Source: a virus
Reading direction: 5' to 3' (one strand)
Length of the DNA: 39,927 nt
IMG/VR virus record: IMGVR_UViG_3300037109_000145
Coordinates: 1 to 39,927 of that record
Below the pieces are notes generated by a model. The model was not told the DNA's origin. It saw only the letters and a list, made by a program, of their open reading frames with translations, and searched no databases. This document shows positions 1 to 6,369 of this stretch, piece by piece; positions within the stretch are counted from its first letter, which is position 1, and each line of letters begins with the position of its first letter. A program made the translations under genes and the position numbers.

Positions 1-504
1 ATGGGGGGCGGGGGCCGAATCCTGGCTGGCCGGATTTTGGCCAGCGGCGCGCTGTTTCTTCTGGTGTCGGCTGGCGAAGGTCAGGTGGCGCTTGTAAATC
101 GCGTCCGGGTTGAACTCTTCGAGCGGCTCGCCCTTGGCGGTGGCTGCGCCGGCGAAGCGATCGCGATCGAGCTTGTTCTTCTTCGTGCCGTAGAGCTGCT
201 GCTCGTGCCAGTCGGCCTGCCTGGCGCGGTTGTAGGCGTGATAGTCCTGTTTGCAGTCGAGCCAGCGGGCCGAGCGGTCGAGATCGGCGGGATGAGCCAA
301 ATAATCCAGGTAACAGAAGAGCGCCGTGATCTCATCGTCGCCGAAGGCCGGATCGCTGGTCGTAACGAGCGGCCCACGGACCTCTCGCATGCACTCCAGG
401 GCCACGGCTCGGCGCTTTTCGTCGTCGCCCTTGCTCCATCCGTTGACCCGGCAGGCGGCCGGCCAGGCGTCGCGGAAATAGAACGTGCGCTGGCGGGGAT
501 TCAT
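1..504 (-). CDS. Hypothetical early protein, 3' end cut by the window edge
   Basis: The gene starts at ATG 502-504 (minus strand) and is still open at position 1, so 168 codons are visible and the C-terminus is missing. The ATG overlaps the stop of the upstream DUF2786 gene as ATGA, which fixes the start and shows translational coupling. The protein is soluble, with no signal or membrane segment, several Trp and many charged residues, and a basic stretch near the visible end (KRHLTFASRHQKKQRA). In Mu-like phages this place after the early genes often holds gp16/GemA-type regulators. I cannot see a GemA motif, so function is unassigned. Confidence 0.75.
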   Translation of the reverse strand, partial: MNPRQRTFYFRDAWPAACRVNGWSKGDDEKRRAVALECMREVRGPLVTTSDPAFGDDEITALFCYLDYLAHPADLDRSARWLDCKQDYHAYNRARQADWHEQQLYGTKKNKLDRDRFAGAATAKGEPLEEFNPDAIYKRHLTFASRHQKKQRAAGQNPASQDSAPAPH

Positions 505-1193
505 GCGAGGCAAAGGGTTTGCTGCGCTCCGGGCTTCACCGCCGGCCGGATCTCCGTGTTTCTGCCCTGGACATAGCCTGCATACGCGGCGGCCGTCGCC
601 AACGCGTCGGCCATCTTCAACGTTTTGAGTTCGCCGAAATGCTGAGCGAGATAACCATCGATCGAGAGAGACAGTTCAGTGCCCGTAACCTTGCGGTCCG
701 CTGCCGGCGGCTCGGCCTCGTGGAGCTTTGCGAAGATTCCGTGGTACATACCAGCGACGAAGCTGTAACGGTTGCGCATCCGCCCTCGGTGATGACGCCA
801 GCAGTAAGAGAAGTGGCGGACGAGGAAATGGTAGACGTACAGCGCGATCTCGATGTCGCTGGCCGTGCCGACGAACGAGAGTTTCTGCCCGCAGGTAGGC
901 CAGCCATCGATGACATGCACCGCGCCGCAGGCGATCGGACGCACTCGGAAGAAGCGCTTCACTAACAGGGCCGCGAAGTGCCGATCATAGGTTAGGCGCG
1001 CCAGGGTGTCGGTGTCCTGATGGGTGATCGTCGATTTGGCCGCGTCCGGATTGAGGGAATCGACCGCGACATGGTACTCTTCCGCCAGGCGCAGCGCATG
1101 CTGCATGGCGAGTCCCGCTTCGTGCGGATTAGCGCTGCGCGCCAGGCGCAGCAGTTTCTTGATCTTGTCGATGATTTCAGTGGGAGCGTTCAT
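501..1193 (-). CDS. DUF2786-family protein
   Basis: 230 aa. The N-terminus (residues 7-45) matches the DUF2786 pattern: IIDKIKKLLRLA, then ANPHEAGLAMQHALRLAEEY, an amphipathic helical hairpin found in many phage and plasmid proteins. The rest carries several His and Cys residues (around HFSYCWRHHRGR) and ends in a helical segment. The family's function is unknown. Both ends overlap neighbours as ATGA, so it is one link in the early operon and probably a cytoplasmic early protein. No catalytic motif is evident. The family call is from the N-terminal pattern only. Confidence 0.75.
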   Translation of the reverse strand: MNAPTEIIDKIKKLLRLARSANPHEAGLAMQHALRLAEEYHVAVDSLNPDAAKSTITHQDTDTLARLTYDRHFAALLVKRFFRVRPIACGAVHVIDGWPTCGQKLSFVGTASDIEIALYVYHFLVRHFSYCWRHHRGRMRNRYSFVAGMYHGIFAKLHEAEPPAADRKVTGTELSLSIDGYLAQHFGELKTLKMADALATAAAYAGYVQGRNTEIRPAVKPGAQQTLCLA

Positions 1194-1465
1194 TCCTGCC
1201 TCGCTATGGGTACGACGACGTAGGGTTGACCGCTACACAGCGGACTGAGTTTGAGCCAATCGCTCACCAGCGAGCCTTCGAGCTGTCCGGCCACTCGTTG
1301 TGTCCGTGCGACGGCGCGGTTCGCATCGCGTGTTTTCAAAAACATCGCGACCGGAGCGCCAGGGATCAACACGCCGCCGCGTTTGGTGCTGGGCGTCGCG
1401 GCCGCGTTATAGATCGAGCAAGGCAGGCCGCCCTGGGTGACGAAATAACCGACGATAGTTTTCAT
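1190..1465 (-). CDS. Hypothetical small early protein
   Basis: 91 aa, not recognised. It starts MKTIVGYFVTQGGLPCSIY and appears to be a compact alpha/beta protein: a beta-like N-terminus, a middle with VLIPGAPVAMFLKTRDANRA, then a helix and a C-terminal strand (PYVVVPIARQE). Its stop overlaps the ATG of the DUF2786 gene. It begins 5 nt after the ParB-like gene ends. No signal peptide or membrane segment. Operon position supports a real gene. Confidence 0.65.
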   Translation of the reverse strand: MKTIVGYFVTQGGLPCSIYNAAATPSTKRGGVLIPGAPVAMFLKTRDANRAVARTQRVAGQLEGSLVSDWLKLSPLCSGQPYVVVPIARQE

Positions 1466-1470
1466 GGCTC

Positions 1471-2718
1471 TCAGGCGGCGCGGTCGAAGCGCTGGGTCTT
1501 TTCGCGTTCGGGCGTGGAGATGCCATCGATCGCGGGGAAGGGCTCCTTGGACGAATGGCTGAGGCTGGTGACCTGTTTGCCGGCGCGGGCGGCATTCCAG
1601 GCTTTGATCACGAGCCCGTAGCGGGTCACCTTACGATCCTTCGAGTCCACCCCGCCGCGATCGGCGAGCAGGCGCTCGCGGAGATGATAGACCGGGCTGA
1701 CTTTGGTCAGGCCGACACCCTCGCAGAGTGCCTCGAAGAAGTGATCGCGCAGCTCCGCGTCGGTGGTACCGAAGAGATAATGAAAGAAGGCCGCCTCGGA
1801 ACGCAGCAACATGAGGTCGATCTTGTTGCCGCCGGCGACCGTCCAGCCCACGGAAGAACGGAGCGACGCGTGCTTTTCGAGCAGCGGGGCGATTTCGCTA
1901 TTCTCCATTACTTTCTGCGCGCCGAAGGGCACGCCGGCCAGCCAGCCCCGACCCCAGTACCAAAGCAGTTTCAGCGCAGCGGCGGTGATGCTCGGGTTCG
2001 CTTCGCCCAGCATTTCGAGCGTGTGTGCGCCCTTGCGCATTTCGCCGACGTCCATGCTTTGCTGGGCGATGTCGGGCAGGCCGGCCCGGACTTCGAGGGT
2101 GATCGGGCAGTTGGCCAGGATGACCGCCATCAACCGCGATTGGCCGTCGATCAGCCGGCCCGTGATCGAGAACTTGATCGTCTCGCCATTGACCGCCCAG
2201 CGGCCGGTCTTCATGGCCGTGGCGAAGCGCCGGATCTTGGCGCGCGACGGATGGCGGTTGCCCGAGTTGAAGGCCAGCCAGGCCGTGGCGATCGCCGGTG
2301 TGACTTCCACCTGGAAGCAATGCACGCGACCCGTGATCTTGGCGTGTTGCTGCTCAAGCCAGAGGCCGATGTTCGAAGTGGGCATCGTGAGGCCGGCGCC
2401 CGAACGCGTCGGTTCCGCGGGAGCAACCGCTGCCGGCGGATCGATCTCGACGGTCGGCGTCTCCGACTTCGGAGCGGGGCCGGCGGCGGCATCGGCGGTG
2501 TGAGATGACACTTTCACACCATATTTTTCAGCCAGAGCTGCCAGCGCGTCCTCATTGAACTGACGATATTTGGAGGAAGACTCCTCCAGGATGGCGGCAA
2601 CGACGGCGGGATCGCATTCGCGCTTGCGGCAGACATAGGCGACGTTGGCAGAGGGGAAACGCGCCAGATGCAGCAAGGCAGGCATCACGGCGGAGAGGAT
2701 TTTGGCGGTGATTTTCAT
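1471..2718 (-). CDS. ParB-like (DGQxRL) DNA-associated protein
   Basis: 415 aa. The N-terminal 75 residues are helical and followed by a Pro/Ala-rich linker (about 76-110). The core (about 135-230) has the ParB/Srx-like pattern seen in many phage proteins: a VTPAIATAWL helix, NRHPSR, MKTGRWAVNGETIKF, then DGQSRLMAVI (DGQSRL at 191-196) and a following Asp-Gly-Arg-type loop (SMDVGEMRKG). ParB-fold proteins of this kind bind DNA or hydrolyse CTP or DNA; which of these applies here cannot be read from sequence. The C-terminus (about 240-415) is helical and unassigned. It is likely an early regulator or DNA-processing protein. Confidence 0.65.
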   Translation of the reverse strand: MKITAKILSAVMPALLHLARFPSANVAYVCRKRECDPAVVAAILEESSSKYRQFNEDALAALAEKYGVKVSSHTADAAAGPAPKSETPTVEIDPPAAVAPAEPTRSGAGLTMPTSNIGLWLEQQHAKITGRVHCFQVEVTPAIATAWLAFNSGNRHPSRAKIRRFATAMKTGRWAVNGETIKFSITGRLIDGQSRLMAVILANCPITLEVRAGLPDIAQQSMDVGEMRKGAHTLEMLGEANPSITAAALKLLWYWGRGWLAGVPFGAQKVMENSEIAPLLEKHASLRSSVGWTVAGGNKIDLMLLRSEAAFFHYLFGTTDAELRDHFFEALCEGVGLTKVSPVYHLRERLLADRGGVDSKDRKVTRYGLVIKAWNAARAGKQVTSLSHSSKEPFPAIDGISTPEREKTQRFDRAA

Positions 2719-2727
2719 GGGGAACGG

Positions 2728-2892
2728 CTATTTGCGAGAACGGTGGTTATAGCGAAATTCGGAGACGCCGGCGGCGATCCAGGAGAGGACGATGCAGATT
2801 GCGATCAGCGGTGACCCGATGATCACGAGCAGGGCGACCAGGAGGTTAGTCAGCCAACGCAGCAGGATCTGCTCTTCTGGGTTTGTGCTCAT
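2728..2892 (-). CDS. Small single- or double-pass membrane protein
   Basis: 54 aa. The ATG (2890-2892) overlaps the stop of the lipoprotein gene. The middle is strongly hydrophobic (LLVALLVIIGSPLIAICIVL, about residues 17-36) and extends to about residue 42. It ends in a basic tail (EFRYNHRSRK). Size and form fit a small holin, antiholin or membrane anchor. It is the last member of a three-gene set with a lipoprotein and a Cys-His-Glu peptidase-like protein, so a role at the envelope is likely. Lysis or superinfection exclusion are both possible. Confidence 0.6.
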   Translation of the reverse strand: MSTNPEEQILLRWLTNLLVALLVIIGSPLIAICIVLSWIAAGVSEFRYNHRSRK

Positions 2893-3017
2893 TTCGGGGC
2901 TTGTTCGAACTGCATGGGGATCGGGGCGGGCAAGGTCGGGCCTTTCGGCGCGGTCGCGCAGCCGCCGGCGAGGGCCAGCAGCGCGACGAGAAGGGCACTG
3001 GAAACGAGTCTTTTCAT
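2889..3017 (-). CDS. Small lipoprotein (Rz1-like form)
   Basis: 42 aa precursor. It has a basic start (MKR), a hydrophobic core (LVSSALLVALLALAG) and a lipobox LAGGC with Cys at residue 20. The mature part is short and Pro-rich (TAPKGPTLPAPIPMQFEQ). That is the build of an outer-membrane spanin of the Rz1 type, or of a small exclusion lipoprotein. It is joined by ATGA overlaps to the peptidase-like gene upstream and the membrane protein downstream. A separate lipoprotein that looks like a spanin exists in the late operon (14232-14513), so this may not be the lysis spanin. Confidence 0.65.
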   Translation of the reverse strand: MKRLVSSALLVALLALAGGCATAPKGPTLPAPIPMQFEQAPK

Positions 3018-3472
3018 GGGACGAAGGGTTTGCTGACCGAGGTGATCTCGGCCGGCGTGAAGGCAAAGAAGGTCTGCGTCTGCGGTTCCCAGGGCGTCCA
3101 GAGGCCGTCGAGCAGCCATAGGTCGACCTCGTGCCAGCCGCGACCGTCGCTGCGGAAGTATTTCGCCCAGGCGACGGCGATACTCTCGACGTCCGCCGGG
3201 ATCTCCGTGTCCGTGCTCTGGCGAAAGAGATCCACGGCCTCCATCGCCGCCCGGATCGCGTAGTGCTCGCACTGGTTGCCGCGCACCGCGTACACGGTCT
3301 GGCCACGCGCCGCGAGGTAGGCGCGATAGTACGGAGCGAACTGCTCCACCCAGGCGCGCGTGATGGCGAGATAGCGGGCGTTCGTGATCTCGATCGCCAG
3401 CGGCTGCAGCGCGGGGAACTGCGCCAGCAGCAGCCCCTGCAGTTCGACGTTGGTATGGACGGCGTAGGGCAT
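3014..3472 (-). CDS. Transglutaminase/cysteine-peptidase-like protein
   Basis: 152 aa. A Cys-His-acid arrangement is visible: Cys68 in GNQCEHYAIRA, His114 in GRGWHEVDLWL, and Glu129 in WTPWEPQT. A Cys at a helix start, a His on a strand, then an acidic residue in an EPQ turn is typical of transglutaminase-like cysteine peptidase folds found in some phages. Its substrate is unknown. A peptide or peptidoglycan cross-link is possible, because the next two genes encode a lipoprotein and a membrane protein and the late operon has no clear endolysin. It has no signal peptide. The start at 3472 gives a compact protein with a hydrophobic first helix. Confidence 0.5.
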   Translation of the reverse strand: MPYAVHTNVELQGLLLAQFPALQPLAIEITNARYLAITRAWVEQFAPYYRAYLAARGQTVYAVRGNQCEHYAIRAAMEAVDLFRQSTDTEIPADVESIAVAWAKYFRSDGRGWHEVDLWLLDGLWTPWEPQTQTFFAFTPAEITSVSKPFVP

Positions 3473-3474
3473 GG

Positions 3475-3690
3475 CTACTTCCCCGGACGCTGCGCCACCG
3501 CGGTCTTGCCCGGCCCTTCGATCGTGGCGGTGCGGACTTCTTTCATGCCGAGCAGGAGCCCGAGCTTTTTCATCGTCGCCAGGCGGAAATTGATCTCGTC
3601 GGCAGACGGATATTCGATGTGGCAATTCGCTTCGTGGATCCGGATGAGCTGCGCGCGTTCGGTGAGTTCTTCTTTGGTGGGAGTGGGCAT
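3475..3690 (-). CDS. Hypothetical small helical protein
   Basis: 71 aa, starting MPTPTKEELTERAQLIRIHE. Largely alpha-helical and charged, with one Cys (HEANCHIEY) and a hydrophobic patch (MKKLGLLLGM). No known family recognised. It lies 2 nt upstream of the peptidase-like gene. Its start codon is directly preceded on the coding strand by a TTTCACTCTCACTTT-type repeat and lacks a purine-rich ribosome-binding site. Confidence 0.6.
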   Translation of the reverse strand: MPTPTKEELTERAQLIRIHEANCHIEYPSADEINFRLATMKKLGLLLGMKEVRTATIEGPGKTAVAQRPGK

Positions 3691-3725
3691 AAAAGTGAGA
3701 GTGAAAGTGAGAGTGAAAGGGGGGA
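3691..3725 (-). repeat. TTTCAC/TCTCAC pyrimidine repeat before a start codon
   Basis: Coding-strand C/T-rich tandem repeat of TTTCAC and TCTCAC hexamers that runs straight into the ATG at 3690. The same motif lies before the gene at 13691 on the other strand and inside the signal peptide at 29088-29112. Confidence 0.85.
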
Positions 3726-4037
3726 TTAGGAACGACCGGCGGGGCGGAAGAGGGCGGCCTCGGCGAGGTGACTGGCGAGGCTGCCTGTGGGCAGCGCGGC
3801 CGGACCGGTGGGCAGCTCCTGGGGCTCGACGATTTCAACGTTCTCGAAGCTGAGACGCGCGATGCGGGCGGCGTCGGTGGGCGTGGCGTAGTTGCCCACG
3901 TCGTTGATTGGATCGTCGCCTTTGATGCGCATGGAGAACCCGCCGCGTTCGTTGGGCACGATCAAGACGACGGCATCGTTGGCGACGGGCGGGCGCAGCG
4001 GCGTGGCCGTGCGGGGAGTGAGGAATGACCAGGTCAT
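3726..4037 (-). CDS. Hypothetical early protein
   Basis: 103 aa, not recognised. The N-terminal half looks like a small beta domain (NDAVVLIVPNERGGFSMRIK, then DDPINDVGNYATPTDAARIA). The C-terminus is Pro/Ala-rich and low in complexity. No Cys, signal or membrane segment. The ATG at 4035-4037 is preceded by a block of TCAGTCCC octamer repeats (4051-4100) in place of a Shine-Dalgarno site. It is separated from both neighbours by short repeat-filled gaps, unlike the tightly overlapped genes upstream. Confidence 0.6.
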   Translation of the reverse strand: MTWSFLTPRTATPLRPPVANDAVVLIVPNERGGFSMRIKGDDPINDVGNYATPTDAARIARLSFENVEIVEPQELPTGPAALPTGSLASHLAEAALFRPAGRS

Positions 4038-4050
4038 GGCGAAGAGAAAA

Positions 4051-4100
4051 GGGATTGAGGGACTGAGGGACTGAGGGACTGAGGGACTGAGGGAGAAAGG
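4051..4100 (-). repeat. TCAGTCCC tandem octamer block
   Basis: On the minus (coding) strand this is about five tandem TCAGTCCC units with a few changes, ending 14 nt before the ATG at 4037. The same octamer, in coding sense, precedes four or more plus-strand late genes. Confidence 0.9.
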
Positions 4101-4106
4101 GGCTGA

Positions 4107-4508
4107 TCAGCCGGTCCGGCCGATGGCCCCGCAGTTGCACGGCTTCATTATGCCGTTTGGATTCTGGTCGAGAGTGTCGCAGTTCGGATCGTGGACGATC
4201 GGTTGAACCGGCCGCGCAACAACCGGGGCGGCGGCGGGGAAGCCGAGCGAGGCGCGGAAGTTTGTGAGTTGCACGGGCGTCCACCGTCCAGACATTGCGG
4301 TCAGGAGTCGTTCGGCCTCGGTATTCCAGCGTGCGATCGCCTCGGGCCATTTGGGTTGCTCGATTGCCGCTGGCCCGAAGATTGCGTCCGCGTGTTTGCA
4401 GCCGGCGAGAAACGCGCAGGTGACCCCGCGTTTCTCGCTTGTGCGGCGAGCCGGATAAGACTCCGGAGTCTTCCAGCAGACCGGACAGGGCAAAACATCC
4501 GCGTTCAT
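4107..4508 (-). CDS. Lar-like zinc-finger protein (second copy)
   Basis: 133 aa. The N-terminus has LPCPVCWKTPE (Cys8, Cys11), then a second Cys pair in GVTCAFLAGCKH, and EAIARWN at the end of the domain. This matches the Lar restriction-alleviation zinc-finger pattern (CPFCG ... C ... EAIxxWN). The C-terminus has further Cys (HDPNCDTL, PCNCGAIG) and may bind a second metal. The start at 4508 is fixed by an ATGA overlap. It resembles 5414-5935, suggesting duplication. Lar proteins of Rac prophage ease type I restriction; many phage members are untested. Confidence 0.6.
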   Translation of the reverse strand: MNADVLPCPVCWKTPESYPARRTSEKRGVTCAFLAGCKHADAIFGPAAIEQPKWPEAIARWNTEAERLLTAMSGRWTPVQLTNFRASLGFPAAAPVVARPVQPIVHDPNCDTLDQNPNGIMKPCNCGAIGRTG

Positions 4509-4753
4509 GAACCGCCTCCTTTCCCGAGCTGAGCAGCGAACCGCTCGGCGGCAGCGAGACACTTCTTGGCGTCCTGGAGCGCTTGGATAGCACTCGCGAG
4601 ATGAAACGACCGCTTCGGGTCGTCGACCGCGCAGGCTGCCAGAAGGGCGAGCCGTGTCTCGCACACGCGGACATCCCAATCGAAACCGAAGAGCGTCGTC
4701 GTCAGCAACGACTCGATTACGGCGCGGTTTAGGCGACGCGGCATGGCGCTCAT
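4505..4753 (-). CDS. Hypothetical small protein
   Basis: 82 aa, not recognised. It is helical, with a hydrophobic middle (ETRLALLAACAVDD) followed by an amphipathic helix (AIQALQDAKKCLAAAERFAAQLG). No signal peptide. The start was chosen at 4753 because its ATG overlaps the stop of the upstream gene; a longer start at 4834 would overlap that gene by 84 nt. Both ends are ATGA-coupled, which supports a translated gene. Confidence 0.6.
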   Translation of the reverse strand: MSAMPRRLNRAVIESLLTTTLFGFDWDVRVCETRLALLAACAVDDPKRSFHLASAIQALQDAKKCLAAAERFAAQLGKGGGS

Positions 4754-5073
4754 GAGCGGCCTCCTTTCGAAGGGCGGTTGCGGAGAGGCTTCAGGGCGTA
4801 GGAGGGGAAATCCTTTTTCGCAGACGTGCGGCAAAGGGTGTACCGCACCCGCGTGACCGTGGCCGGGCTGTCGATTGCTGGCGGGAACGCCAGGGCCTGC
4901 AGCAGATCAGCGTGCGCCTTGGGAGTGAGCTTTACCGCGCAGGGGTGAAGGAAGGCCGAGCTCAGCCAGAGCGCGGCTTCGCTGGTCTTCGTGTCGCGGG
5001 TCACGATCAGCGTGGCGGGGTGCTCGTCGTCGATCTTCACCGCGATCTTATAGGTGATCAGGCGGCGACTCAT
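4750..5073 (-). CDS. Hypothetical small protein
   Basis: 107 aa, not recognised. It begins MSRRLITYKIAVKIDDEHPATLIVTRDTK (in two short strands), suggesting a beta-sheet N-terminus, then a helix (EAALWLSSAFLHPCAVKL) and a basic C-terminus. It has three Cys, not arranged as a zinc site. It is joined by ATGA overlaps on both sides within the early operon. Confidence 0.6.
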   Translation of the reverse strand: MSRRLITYKIAVKIDDEHPATLIVTRDTKTSEAALWLSSAFLHPCAVKLTPKAHADLLQALAFPPAIDSPATVTRVRYTLCRTSAKKDFPSYALKPLRNRPSKGGRS

Positions 5074-5417
5074 GATTCACCTCCATGCGCCATCGCGGAC
5101 GAACGCCGTTCGACGGTGCAGTGCTGGGTCGGACCGGCATCCGGGAACACGTATCGCTTCGCGCGCATGGCTCGGTGCGTCTGGTTCGCGGGCCACGGCA
5201 CACCGGTCTCGATCGAGACGCGCAACGCGTCCGCCAGCGGAACAACTTCCGGCCAGGCGAAAGCGAACTCGATGCTTACACGGTCGAGCTGGCGCTTCGC
5301 GAATTTCGCCTTGGCCAGGAGCTGAGCGCGCTGGCCCTCGAGGCGATAGTTCGCGCAAGCCAGGTAGCTGCAATAGACGACCAGGATCGCCGCGATGACG
5401 ATGAGTAGCGCGATCAT
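5070..5417 (-). CDS. Membrane-anchored hypothetical protein
   Basis: 115 aa. It opens with a single membrane helix (MIALLIVIAAILVVYCSYLA), followed by a basic amphipathic helix (RLEGQRAQLLAKAKFAKRQL). A soluble domain then includes ADALRVSIETGVPWP. The shape, one N-terminal anchor plus a helical stalk, is like inner-membrane spanins, but no lipoprotein gene is embedded in it and it lies among early genes. ATGA overlaps exist at both ends. Confidence 0.6.
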   Translation of the reverse strand: MIALLIVIAAILVVYCSYLACANYRLEGQRAQLLAKAKFAKRQLDRVSIEFAFAWPEVVPLADALRVSIETGVPWPANQTHRAMRAKRYVFPDAGPTQHCTVERRSSAMAHGGES

Positions 5418-5935
5418 TTGCCACCGCCTTTCTTCGCCGCGACCATCTCATCGGCGAGCGCATCGGCCATGCGGGCCTCTGCGAGCGGCACGTAGTGGAG
5501 TTCGCCATAGCCATTCACCGAATAGCCGATGAGTTGCGCGAACTGCGCGCGGTCTGCGCCGCTGAATTGCATCCGCGCGATCGCGTTCAGATCGAAGCGA
5601 CCGTGCCGCAGGAGGAAATTGACGATCTCGTTTTTCTTAAAGCGCACGCCGTCACGATCCAATACCATCGGCTGGAACGTGCGACGCGCGCGGTCGCGAT
5701 AATCGCTCTCGCCGAGCACCGGCGTCCGCGAATTCCAGGCTGTGATGGCCTCGGACTTGGTGTCGCCGAAGCTCATCGGGTTTCCGGTGCATGCGATCGG
5801 CTTCCCAGGACAACCAAGCGACCAGTAGGCGTTCGGCAGCTCTGGCCTGGCGGTATTCTCGTCGATGAAGGTGAATTTCGGCTTCGCGCCGCAGAATGGG
5901 CACGGCAGAGCTTCGGGGAGAGGGCAGGAACTCAC
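5414..5935 (-). CDS. Lar-like zinc-finger protein with C-terminal phage domain
   Basis: 173 aa from a GTG start (5933-5935) that overlaps the upstream stop as GTGA. The N-terminus has LPCPFCGAKPKF (Cys12, Cys15), then LGCPG and IACTG, and ends the domain with SEAITAWNSR: the Lar restriction-alleviation pattern. The C-terminal half (about 85-173) has a segment FSGADRAQFAQLIGYSV followed by NGYGELHYVP, a form I associate with conserved phage proteins of unknown role. A function against host restriction is plausible by family but untested here. Compare its shorter relative at 4107-4508. Confidence 0.65.
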   Translation of the reverse strand: MSSCPLPEALPCPFCGAKPKFTFIDENTARPELPNAYWSLGCPGKPIACTGNPMSFGDTKSEAITAWNSRTPVLGESDYRDRARRTFQPMVLDRDGVRFKKNEIVNFLLRHGRFDLNAIARMQFSGADRAQFAQLIGYSVNGYGELHYVPLAEARMADALADEMVAAKKGGGK

Positions 5936-6369
5936 GCTGCACCGCCTTTCTTCGCCGGTGCGATCGCAGCCTTGCCGGCCGCGGTGAGTTTTGCTCCGAA
6001 GTAGGGATGGTGCGCGCCGGCCGGATAGACGCCCATCGCATCGCCGATCCAGATCAGATCCGGAGAGCGTTTCTGGATGGCGCGCAGCGTGGCAGCGAGC
6101 ATGGGGTTTATTACGTCGCACCCCTCGCCGACCGCGGCCAGAGCGCGCTTTTCCTTGGCGGTGAGCTTGACCTGTTTGTTCGGTTTTGAGCTCAGATCGA
6201 CGGGGGTATGGTTCTCGGCCTCCGTCCAATCCTTGTGCTCCACGAAAGCGTAGAAAGTCGCTCCGCATTGGCAGGCGAGTTGAATTTCCGTGGCGGTTTC
6301 AGCCGCGAGGTAGCCCTTGATGTCGGTCGCGTCGAGTTGCTCGCCGCATTTGGAACAATAGAGGTTCAC
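5932..6369 (-). CDS. Zinc-ribbon early protein
   Basis: 145 aa from a GTG start (6367-6369) overlapping the MuB-like stop. The N-terminal 40 residues form a zinc ribbon (YCSKCGEQ with Cys5/Cys8, and ACQCGATF with Cys33/Cys35). A linker and a helical region follow (KLTAKEKRALAAVGEGCDVI), then a domain with WIGDAMGVYP and HHPYFGAKLTAAGKAAI near the end, which resembles a small winged-helix arm. Possibly a DNA- or protein-binding early factor. Not matched to a named family. Confidence 0.6.
   Translation of the reverse strand: MNLYCSKCGEQLDATDIKGYLAAETATEIQLACQCGATFYAFVEHKDWTEAENHTPVDLSSKPNKQVKLTAKEKRALAAVGEGCDVINPMLAATLRAIQKRSPDLIWIGDAMGVYPAGAHHPYFGAKLTAAGKAAIAPAKKGGAA

Noticed and set aside
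1-576. Plus-strand open frame starting at base 1
   Set aside because: The minus-strand frame 504-1 has an ATGA coupling and normal composition; the plus frame is its shadow.
1555-2508. Plus-strand open frame opposite the ParB-like gene
   Set aside because: Composition is shadow-like and it has no motif; the minus-strand frame has clear family features and operon links.
4051-4100. CRISPR-like array
   Set aside because: The octamer units are directly adjacent, with no unique spacers; it is a simple tandem repeat.
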